Assembly: GCF_035083965.1 (NCBI RefSeq)
Contig: NC_089727.1
Span: 16,816,769-16,880,768 of the forward strand
Source: Branchiostoma lanceolatum
Taxonomy: Eukaryota > Chordata > Leptocardii > Amphioxiformes > Branchiostomatidae
DNA length: 64,000 bases
Direction of reading: 5' to 3'
Shown here: positions 54,880-64,000 of the stretch, piece by piece
Layout of the letters: every line of letters starts with the position of its first letter
Numbering within the stretch: the stretch's first letter is position 1
Notes under the pieces: generated by a model
What the model was told of the DNA's origin: nothing
Seen by the model: only the letters and a program-made list of their open reading frames with translations
Database searches by the model: none
Position numbers and translations under genes: made by a program

Positions 54880-55707
54880 TCCATTATACATTGCTATCTG
54901 TCCTCCTAATAGCAGCTTGAGATCAACATCCACTTCTATGTACACTGTGATAGGAACCTGTCCAGTGTACAGGAAAAGTCGCCCTTATCTTTTCTCCAGG
55001 CTTGTTCAGAGATGTGAGTAGAGATTGACTGCCCAAGGACAAGGTCACACATTATCCAGTTTCCTGTGGCCTATGGTAGTACAGTAAGCTACTAATGTAG
55101 TTATCACAGCGGGGGTCCGACCTAGCGTGCAAAGATTAAGTACATAAACTGAGACAGTTTGAGTGCCAATTTACGTTTCAGAGGCAGACAAGAAGGTGCA
55201 AGGGCAAGGTACTCATCATATCATAAAAGATTATATTGACTATATTGACTATATAATTCTGATATGAAACTTTTTGCAGATGAGATAAAGGTATTGTCAT
55301 ACGACATCTGAAAAGTAAGCAAAATAAAAAGCCTTTGATATACTTAAAACAAAAAATATCCTCTTTTCCTTGTTTATATCATTTAGACAAGTGATCAATT
55401 ATAACTGAACAAAATCTTGTTAACTTGTTGGGCTTCCTGCCCATACAGTTTGTGTCAGGCCAGTTCTTTCAAAATTGAGTTGGACAGTTGTTTACCAGCT
55501 GTCCTACCAGTGGTGTCATCGTGGGCATGACCTCGGCCTTGTTTCCAGACAAAGCTGTCATACCCAACCCCCCAAAAACAATGGTTGTTTTCAGAATTGT
55601 GATGTCACAGTTACTTTATGTCATTTCGTGATATACTCTGTTTTCTTTAGTCAGTTTCCTGAAGGAACAAGGAGGTTATAACCTCATTGGTCAGAATAAG
55701 AGATCTG
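54880..55707. other. No gene recognised
   Basis: AT-rich sequence between a LINE fragment and the MFSD2 3' flank. No exon or structured repeat seen. Confidence 0.45.
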
Positions 55708-55716
55708 TTACTGATC

Positions 55717-55879
55717 TAATCTCCAAGCAGATCTCCACGGTGCTAAAATCGTACAAGCTAGCCAGAGAAGCTCCAGTCAGCCAGAGAAGTTGTCAGGCGC
55801 CGTCGGGTTGCAATAAAAACTCCATCTGCCAGTTGGATCCGATACGGTCTTTGCAACCGTTGGGTCTGCTTGGAGACTA
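55717..55879. mobile_element. CTCCAAGCAGA-family MITE at the MFSD2 stop codon
   Basis: TAATCTCCAAGCAGATCTCC at the left and GGTCTGCTTGGAGACTA at the right. The flanks TTACTGATC (55708-55716) and TTTCTGATC (55880-55888) are a 9-bp duplication with one mismatch. The last three bases, CTA, are TAG on the minus strand and are the MFSD2 stop codon. Confidence 0.88.
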
Positions 55880-58800
55880 TTTCTGATCCACAGATACAGA
55901 CAGATCAGTTGCAGATAATGGAGGAGTCTCTTCTTCAAAAGATGACTTTGTTGTCCCAGATGAGTACCATCTCTGTTGGTCCTTATCCACCTCTCTCAGC
56001 TCTGAATCTTGAACTTGGTTGTCTTTGTCCGATTTTTTCCTACACAAAAACAAGGAAAACAATACTGTAAATTTTTCTACTCTTGCAGGGACTTTATTCC
56101 ATGGTAGGGCCACACCAATTTCATTTGTTGATTCTCGGATTTTTTTAGAAAAAAATTGGAGCAACAGGGTGAAAAAAAAAATTGACAAATGACCTGGGGT
56201 GATGATAAGGGTTTACATAACAGAGAATAAGAGGATTATTCAAGTTTCAGCTTTGTGTGGCTCGTTTTAGTGCAATGCACCCCTTTCTTTGATCTAGTAC
56301 CATAATTTCAGTAACAAAATTACCTTTTGCCATGTACTATATGGATTGATATTGAGAAATAGTTTTAATAAATGAAAAATTATAACTTATGATCAATATG
56401 ACCACACTTTTTAGGTATGTGCAGGCCTTTATAATCTATTCTGCAACAACAACAAAAATGGTGTGGCCTAGAGAAGGGTTTTTTTTAGTTGGTGTTTCAA
56501 TTTTGCAGTTGAAACAATTCTGTAGTATAGTAGCAAATGGGAAGAGCTTTTTTGGAAACACATAGGTTATGTAACAATTAATATAGACTGTACAAATGAC
56601 TTCTATGTCAACACAGATTAACTATGCAAAGTCAATTAAAGACTTAATCATATTTAAAGTTATGTTTCAAAGAACATGCAAACATGTTTATGTCTTTGTA
56701 ATCCAAAATTGATAATAAAATCCATTTGAAAAAAACTTGCCTGTTTTCTAACTGTTTCTGGATGTCCTTCCGCCCTTGTTCTGTGATAGGATATCTCCAT
56801 ATCAACAGCACGGCAAACAGAGAACAAACTGCTGGGAAAACTGAGACCAGAATCCCCAGGGAGGTACCAACAGATGCAGGCTGAACACAGTCTCCAGTTT
56901 TGTAGCCTCCGATTCTAATGAAAAGAGAAGGAAAGTTAAAAAGAGGCATTGACATCAGACAACTAACAATATTCAGCAATAATAGAAAGTTTATTGCAAA
57001 TTCCTGTCCGTAGGCTAATTGCAAGTACATGTACATGTAACACAGAGTGGACGGACAGATAATGATGAACAAAATAACATATGACTTCTCTAGTCTTAAC
57101 TGCTGACACTAAGTTCTAGCTTATTGGGTTCGGCTTCTTTTTGTGAGACAGTGGAAGACGAATGATCCCACTTTTTCTGTAATGTGTGGGTTTTGTGATA
57201 TTAAGAGGAGAGTAGTTTTCTTTTCATCTGAAAACGTGGAAAAATTAGGATGGAAAATGGTGGCCTCTTTAATGAATGAAATATATATACTAAGTATATA
57301 TATTTCATTACACAAAGGCTTGAAATACAGTCAAAACTGCCCAAAATGACCACTCAGGGGACCGATCAAATCTGGTCTATATATAGACAGGTGGTCACTA
57401 TAGACAAGATTTAATGCTTGTGTCAGTTAGTTAAGTTAAAATCCTCCCACACCATGAGGTGTATAGGGCGGTGCCCTTCTCCGTTTCATAGCCCTGGGCC
57501 ACACTGTGGTGCAATCACTGCAGCAGGGGGCTAGTCTACTGGCAGTGGAGTGTGTCAGTGGGAAAGATTATCTAAAAAGTGGCCACATTGTTGTGGTGGT
57601 GACTTTACTCATGATTTGCTAAGGTCTATCTATCAGCATGAGTCTATCATCAGCTTGATATCTGAGTTTCTGTGATATCTGAGTCATATCAACACTGCCA
57701 AAAATCTTTTTTCTTTTTTTTCTTCTTATTTTTCTTGTTTTCTTATGTTGAGAAATATTTTCTTATATTTCAAGAAACCTTTTGCGAAAGTCTTTGTATG
57801 TCAATTCTTACACAAAGAAATTTAATCTTCTTTTTCTGAAGTTAAGAAAATATTTCTAGTATGATGTTCTCCAATAAGAATTTTATAGAAAGTCTTACTA
57901 TAAGATTTGTTGTTTGTTTGGTCAAATGTGGTATTCTTACAGATTCTTTCTTTAAGATTTTTTTTCTTGGAAAATTGATTCTACTAGAATAATTTTCTTG
58001 AACTTTCTTGGTTTAAGAAAAAATTCTTAGATGCAATTCTTGTTTGTGCTTAAAACACTGGGATTCTTGTTTGTGCTTAAAACAGAAATTCTTGTATACA
58101 GAATAATATCCTTGCTGACAGAAAAAATTCTTTGTACAAGGAAAAACAAGAAAAATAAGAAAAACGATTTTTGGTAGTGAAGAAGCTACAGTTCTTACTC
58201 CAGAGCAATAGTGGTCAGCCCCAGGCCCAGGGTTGTTGTGAAACTGTTCATGGACAAGGCCACACTGAAGAACACTGTGTCAAGTCGTCTGTCAGCTTGC
58301 AGGCTGTAGGCATCTACTATGTCATTAAGCATCGCCCTGGAAGACAGAATACAGCGATGACAAACTCAGCCTTAACTACAGGAATAAAGCACATATGCTA
58401 ATTATTTTGGTAGCTAATATATTCAAATTTAGACTTTCATTGTGAAAAAGGAGTAAACCAACTCATCACACAAACATTCATAATCTTTGGCCTTCTTCGG
58501 GTCAGCTTACCCGAAGAAGGCTAAAGAATCAGCTTCAAGTTTGCATGGTGATCAAAAGGTTTGATTCTAACATATGTGCAAAAAGATTTGACAATCACAG
58601 TGCCAAATTCACTTGGGACTTTAAAAAAAAAGAGATTTGTGGTAGCTTTTTACCAAGTTAGTACGTCGTTTTAGGGCATTATAAGAATTGATTGCATGTA
58701 GGACACACTGCTTCAAATATCATAACACCTTGGAAACAGTCATAAAAAATGCCACAGGATTCTTTCTGTATGGCTCTGCTGTTTTTAATTATTTTTATTT

Positions 58801-61800
58801 TTTCATTTAGACTTACCACATTTGCGGAAGGATTGACATAACAGGTGACTATCACCTTTTCAAGATTTCAACCCAGACCAGACTGTAAGGTTTGGACCAT
58901 CGCACACCAGGGCATGCCCCTACTCTTTTTCGAAAGGTGTGGTTCTTTAACATGCGCGGGGTGTGGCTCTCCCCAAACACGGGACCTCCATTCAACGTCC
59001 TATCCGAAGCTAGGTACTCATTTACACCTGAGTGAAGTGAGGAAATTTGTGTTAAGTGCCTTTTCCAAGGGCACAATGGCTGGGCGCATGTCCAGACATG
59101 TCTGGGGGTATGCTAGATTTGAACTCGGGTTTCCTTGTTTGACGGCCGAATGTTCTATCCATTACGCCACACGACACCACTTATTGAACATGGTTTTTCT
59201 GTAATTCGTTAGTCAATGGGACATCACAATTCAGGGATGACAGATGTTCTGTAGGTCAAGGCAACCGTTTCCTACCATGGTATAAAGAATCCTGCAGATC
59301 CTGAGAAGCCCAGAAGGATGCAGACCACGATCAGAACTGCCAAACTTCTCTCTGGAATAAACTGAAGTCCAAGGGCAGGAGGTATGATAGCCTAATAAAG
59401 GAGAGAAACCAGGTTAGCATGATTCAATTATAGCATACTGAACTTGCCGATATTCAAGAAGGAAAACATATTTTATTGTAGACTGTCCTTTGTATGGTAG
59501 CGATAGAATTATTCTTTTCAATTTTGTGCTAAGTAAATTCCCCTACTTCAGATACCTCAGAATAGTAAAGAGAAATTTACATTTCTTACAGCCTGCAATA
59601 AACCAACTCTAACTAATAATACAGCCTCCTACATTTATACAATTACCAAGAAACGAGAGGAAGTTGAAAGTACTAGAGTATGCTGAATGTTTATATACTC
59701 ATCAATATGTAACGTTATATAGTTGTTAACATGTGACCTGTGCTTAGCGTAGTGGGGCAAACATGTACAATAAAAGGTCTTAAAAGAAATACATTTACAC
59801 ATTTTACAGTACATTGAAATAGGAAAATGATTTTTGCCATCTAGCAAAGTCAGAAAGATGTAGACTGGCAGGCTGTATTGTATACAATGAACTGCATAGA
59901 GTTACCGTACCAGCTGATAGCACATGAATGAAGTCCTTTTGCCCAACTTGGCCACCACTTTGCCCATGAGAACCAAGGAGACAGCGGCAGACAACTTCAG
60001 ATAGATAAAATACAGTCATTATTCTTCACAACGTTTCTTGAGACATCACCACCAATTTCAAGAATATTGATTTGAAAATAGCTTTAATACATGTTGATGC
60101 AAGTTACTGCAAATACAATTTATGCACCATTCCTTTGAGGTGAATCAAAACAGACTGGCTTTAATTGCCATATAGCAACAGTTACTGCAAATATGACTCA
60201 ACAAGATTATCTTACCACAAATGCTAGCATTGCATTCTGGACCTGTCCTGCAAGGTCTAACTTATACTGTATAAAAAGTACTGACGTCCCCAGTAATATC
60301 TGAAAACAGGTGGAGAACACAAGTTATGAATTAGCATGAAAGGGCATCTGCCTCAACAAATTTGCCTATGCAGAGCCTAGCCTGCAGCCTATCCAATCAG
60401 AGAATTGGCTTTATCTCAAGAAAACATGCAGGCAAGTCTCTGATTGGCTGACAGCTGGTTAGAGGCCATGCCAACAAAGTAATAACCTCAGCCTGTATAG
60501 TAGTGCTGCGTACCTAAACGTAACATCAGGTACAGGTACAGGTACAGAAATTTAGGTACAGGTCCAGACCTGTACCTGTACCTGAACGGTTCGAAAAATT
60601 AATAATTGTGTTTTTCTGAACTTCTTTAATGATGACAGAAACATAAATAAACTGTTTTCAACTTGTCAGTATCTTTATTCAAAGAACATAACTAGGTTTC
60701 CTACCGCCAAACTCCCTTGGCCTTGCTATCAAAACTCCTGGCCTGCCTGAATGATCTGTTGCATATTTGTTACGCTGTTCCAAGGTGTCACTTTGGTCAT
60801 GTTTGGTGTTGCATGAGGTCAGGAGATCAGCCACAAAATAAGCACATACTTGGTGTAAATTTATATTGGTACAGTACCTGTACTTCATGATCCGGTATTT
60901 TGGACCTGTACCTAATCAATTTTTACAATACAGTACACAGCACTACTGTATAGGCCGTGGGCGAGGCTCTGCATAGGAATCAGGAAGGTATCAACATTGT
61001 TGAAAGCTATACATGACTCCAAAAAGATCTGGGAAAATCAACAACTTTTTTTAAGGATTAGTATAAGGCTAACTCACAGCAAGGGTCAGTGCAACATTGA
61101 GAAATATGAGCAACAGGAAGACGTTTGGTCGAAACGTCAGAACTGCTTTAATCGTCTCCATGAATGATTGATAATGCTGTTGTTGGGACGTCGTTGAAAT
61201 AGCTGCAACATTCAATTGAAAATATTGGGTCAGATGAACATGAAAAACTCTTCCAAGACAACTGTCAATAACTACAGCGACAAATAAAGGCAACATTTGA
61301 AATCATATGAAACCTTTCTCTTATCATAAACATAACCTATACAGTATCTATACGGATTAGCTTAAATCACGACTCTGATGATGTTAAAACAAATTTCTCT
61401 AATAATTTCATTTTGCAGTACACAGGGTAGTTAGTTTTACCATTCTTGTTCTAAGGCTTTTAGCAGATGACTGGGAAATAAACTAGTGGTATGACTGTGC
61501 ATTTCTATTTAGTAAATAAATGATGTGAATGTTGATGAAGGTTAGACATCCAGGTAATAAGATATGGCAAAAATAGTTACTCAAGCAACTGGATTTTCAA
61601 AATCTTACCCAGCTGCTTGAGTAACTATTTTGGGCAAATGATGTGAATGATTGTGACAAACATTATACAATCTAAGCATCTCAAAGCACACCTTTTCTTT
61701 CGGTTGTTCCAATGAGAACCCCCAAGATGCAAACAAATGTCAAGCTAGCGATGATTCCTGACGATAACAGGTAGCCAGTTTTCTATAGAAGCACATCAGA

Positions 61801-63699
61801 AGAAAGCATTAAACAGGAGTAATAAAAAACAATGATTTAATATATGACATTTAAGTTCATGACAATTATTGACATCTGTCACAGTTGTGTACTCCTATAC
61901 CAACATATGAAAAGTAATTAAGCTACAAATTGTTCTAATCATGTATTAAACTGATGTCTAAATAATGTCTGAAATACTTAAGTTTCTTGCCTCATAAAAT
62001 GCTCTGGATGCCTTTGAGCATCCAGAGCATTTTATGAGGCAAGAAACTTAAGTAAAAAACCTCCAATTTCTAGTCATTCCTACACAGAGTAACTTTCAAT
62101 AACACTAAACCATTACATATCGACACTAAAGGAGCAAAGATACGATGTCGTTGTGTGGTGAGAACTGATAGAAAACTGAGACTGATCCTGACTGTCCATC
62201 ATAATTAGCGGTTCGACCAATGAGAGAGTGACTGCATGTCAGTCAAATATTTGCATTGTCATGTTTTAATTTTGCACTTCTACGTTTTGACGGGGTGAGC
62301 GGGGCTATGGTATCGGTCTATTTACACTAGGCAGGGCGCGTGAAACTAAAAGATCACCATGTAGCTTATTTTTGTGCCACTTTTGAGGACTTTTGAAATC
62401 TGCACGCAAATGTGGCAAACAGTGGCATTAGATATCAATTTCATAAAGATTACAGCAACTAGAATATTTCCAGTTTTCAAGCCTCATAAGATGCTCTGGG
62501 TGCCTTTAAGGACATTCTATCAAAACAAATGGGGGGATTTATTTATTTGCATACAACTGAAGGCTCTGTAGAGATGAATAAATCTTTTATCATAACAGTG
62601 CATGTGTGTAAAATGTGTGTGTACACATGGCTATACTCACCACTTCTGCCAAATAGGTGTTGTCCACAGTGCCATTGGTGCTATTGGTACTGACACTACT
62701 GTTACTACATGGGTCAAACTTGGCCTGTTGATACGAGGCAACAATCTGTCCATGTATCGTTATTCCTGCGACTATTCCCAGCAGCACAAAAAGACCCCCT
62801 GCATAAACACAATGTTCACGTCAAAGTTAAGACCAACAATACAAAACCTTTGATCGAGACGCTAAAGAAAATACTGTAACTAAAATTAATGCAGCTAGCT
62901 AACCCTAATATCTTCTGTACAATGTACAATGTTATAAATTTTCAAACCATACTACAATTGACTTTTCTATTGTCACTTTCATCTAGAAATACTTATGATC
63001 AAGAATATATTAACTATTGAAATTCGTACACAAACAGCTGTTTGAATAGAATTGTGAAGATCAGCAGTGGGTTAGTTTGGTGTTTGTTACATTGTCGAAT
63101 GCTATTAACAGTGTCATTTATACCGTAATGATTTTGACAAGCAGTCCAGTATCTGTAAGATAAGAATCAGTGCTCACCCACTAGAGATAGAAAGAGGATG
63201 TTATAAAAAGCTGACAATCCAGGAGAGACTGTGTAAATATTGTACAATGGATGCAGTGGAAGATGAAATACATTTCGTTCGTAACTGCCCTCATTATGAG
63301 GATGAAAGATTTTGAAACAACTTTTGAAACAACCAAAACAATATTCCCGAGCTTTCACCATCTACAGAAGACCTCCAAAAAACTACATTTCTACTAAAAT
63401 CACAAAACCCACTAATCATTAAAAACGTGGGACTTTTCATCAGCCACTGTCTTCAAAAAAGAAGTCAAACCCCCCAGTAATGTTGTAAGTAGAAATTTTA
63501 GTAAGATGCATAGAATAGACACTCGTTACCATTGTTACCCTTTCTACTATTTGTACCCTTGCAATTAGCCTACGAGCATGAATTTGCAAATAAAACTACA
63601 TACAGAATGCCAATACTTACTGTAAACAGTCGCAGAGTCCCTGTCTTGGCTGTCATGACTCAGGAACACAACAAGGGCACGGGATGAGATGGACAAGGC
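55877..63699 (-). CDS. MFSD2: MFSD2-type sodium/lysophosphatidylcholine symporter, C-terminal 403 codons (5' end outside window)
   Basis: Minus-strand exons in reading order: 63621-63699, 62641-62798, 61692-61782, 61078-61202, 60216-60299, 59911-59994, 59276-59391, 58199-58336, 56741-56914, 55877-56039. Phases agree throughout; the last intron uses a GC donor. Recognisable pieces: FLSHDSQDRDSATVYR and IHGQIVA (mid-protein helix), an extracellular loop with three sequons (NSS, NST, NGT), VAKLGKRT, GFFIPWAMLNDIVDAY, and GGYKTGDCVQPASV with WRYPITEQGRKDIQKQL. These match vertebrate MFSD2A/B (about 530-540 aa) in order, so roughly 130 N-terminal residues are missing. Family members are major-facilitator proteins of the MelB/GPH type that import lysophosphatidylcholines with sodium across the plasma membrane. 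The last transmembrane exon seems to lack the conserved lysine. The C-terminal tail is acidic and Ser-rich, and its stop codon lies in a MITE. Confidence 0.9.
56985..57230 (-). mobile_element. LINE 3' end in an MFSD2 intron
   Basis: The minus strand reads ISQNPHITEKVGSFVFHCLT, then KRSRTQ, and ends with the tail TTGCAATTAGCCTACGGACA and GCAATAAAC, the same family as 26250-26420 and 63195-63600. A perfect 15-bp AT hairpin (AATGAAATATATATA) follows at 57274-57308. Confidence 0.65.
57696..58179. mobile_element. MITE, CACTRCCAAAAATC ends, beside an MFSD2 exon
   Basis: Left end CACTGCCAAAAATCTTTTTTC and right end AAAAACGATTTTTGGTAGTG. The interior is made of short TTCTT/AAGAA motifs. It ends about 20 bp from the donor of the exon at 58199-58336. 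Confidence 0.65.
58877..59180 (-). mobile_element. tRNA-derived SINE in an MFSD2 intron
   Basis: Inverted copy of the SINE at 27764: head GTGTGGCGTAATGGATAG, decayed B box GAGTTCAAATC, body CCCTTGGAAAAGGCACTTAA and GTGTTTGGGGAGAGCCACA. It is in the same orientation as MFSD2 transcription. Confidence 0.8.
60366..60978. mobile_element. Nested inverted-repeat elements in an MFSD2 intron
   Basis: Outer ends CCTATGCAGAGCCTAGCC and GGGCGAGGCTCTGCATAGG. Near the left, CCAATCAGAGA pairs with TCTCTGATTGG. An inner element, GTAGTGCTGCGTACC to GTACACAGCACTAC (about 60501-60945), is flanked by TGTATA on both sides and contains (AGGTAC)n repeats. Confidence 0.65.
61565..61632. repeat. Inverted repeat TTACTCAAGCAACTGG in an MFSD2 intron
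   Basis: AAAATAGTTACTCAAGCAACTGG pairs with CCAGCTGCTTGAGTAACTATTTT. The TTACTCAAGCAACTGGAT half is shared with the Penelope-like fragment at 53264-53360. Confidence 0.6.
61976..62053. repeat. Perfect palindrome, 36-bp arms, 6-bp loop
   Basis: Left arm 61976-62011 begins ACTTAAGTTTCTTGCCTC; right arm 62018-62053 is its exact complement; the loop is CTTTGA. Part of the arm (GCCTCATAAGATGCTCTGG) recurs once near 62481. Confidence 0.9.
62054..62640. other. MFSD2 intron sequence
   Basis: No exon or clear element other than the short similarity to the 61976 palindrome near 62481. Confidence 0.5.
63195..63600 (+). mobile_element. LINE 3' end in an MFSD2 intron
   Basis: The plus strand reads LTIQERLCKYCTMDAVEDEI, HFVRNCPHYEDERF, stop, then FLLKSQNPLIIKNVGLFISH: the CxxC-HF-C tail of an ORF2, broken by frameshifts. 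It ends TTGCAATTAGCCTACGAGCA and AATAAAACT. Confidence 0.75.
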
Positions 63700-63901
63700 C
63701 TGTCAATGCAAGAAATTATTATCTAAGGCATGAAATTATCTTCAACAGTAAACTTCAGACCAATAGCTTCTGCAATTATCCACAACTTTTTAGTAGGTGT
63801 GTTACATGCTGTTGTTATTGACAGCTGTATTAAACCAGGGTGCATTATTATGTGACGGTTTTATGCTATGTTCTGAAGTGAACACAGTTATGAGTCATTA
63901 A

Positions 63902-64000
63902 AGGCAACCCAAGCAGTTTTAGGGTCCGAAAAATCGAATTTTGAAATTTAATTTATTTAGTCATTTCTATACATAATCAGTTCAAACAACACTATCACAA
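63902..64000. mobile_element. piggyBac-type MITE, 5' end, cut by the window edge
   Basis: TTAA (63898-63901) is followed by AGGCAACCCAAGCAGTTTTA and GGGTCCGAAAAATCG, matching the end of the element at 48441-48769. Confidence 0.65.

Noticed and set aside
58484..58531. GCCTTCTTCGGG hairpin as another hammerhead motif
   Set aside because: It is a plain inverted repeat without the CUGANGA and GAAA core.

Overview
The window looks like invertebrate chordate DNA, most likely amphioxus (Branchiostoma). This is an inference from three things: genes with many short exons and GT-AG introns, proteins that closely resemble vertebrate CFAP157 and MFSD2, and an extreme density of short foldback DNA transposons, tRNA-derived SINEs and LINE 3' ends. 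Nothing in it looks bacterial or viral, and there is no CRISPR array or operon.

Four protein-coding genes can be supported. (1) 18907-21984 (+), two exons, encodes a secreted coiled-coil protein of 292 aa whose N-terminus resembles the N-terminal domain of noelin/olfactomedin proteins but which has no olfactomedin domain. (2) 25607-35460 (+), eleven exons and 557 codons, is CFAP157, a basal-body/axoneme coiled-coil protein; every junction keeps the frame. (3) 42619-43467 (+) is an intronless paralogue of gene 1. (4) 55877 to beyond 63699 (-) is the C-terminal 403 codons, in ten exons, of an MFSD2-type lysophosphatidylcholine transporter; its first exons lie outside the window. The two secreted paralogues flank the cilia gene, and both have RFX X-box-like sites upstream, so a shared multiciliated-cell expression programme is plausible but unproven.

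The rest is repeats and sequence in which I recognise nothing. 1-18800 holds foldback elements, microsatellites, a 23-bp minisatellite, a LINE 3' end and two inverted pentamer arrays. CFAP157 introns hold a SINE carrying a copy of an exon-2 fragment, several foldback MITEs, hammerhead-like motifs and a 290-bp inverted repeat around exon 8. 43500-53300 is a gene desert with a 145-bp tandem array split by a TA-flanked transposon, a TTAA-flanked MITE and a 320-bp tandem array. MFSD2 introns hold nested elements and a perfect 36-bp palindrome.

The most striking observation is at 55708-55888. A foldback MITE with a 9-bp target duplication sits exactly at the end of MFSD2, and the stop codon used is the first three bases of the transposon terminal repeat, while the distal target-duplication copy still preserves what looks like the ancestral TAA stop.
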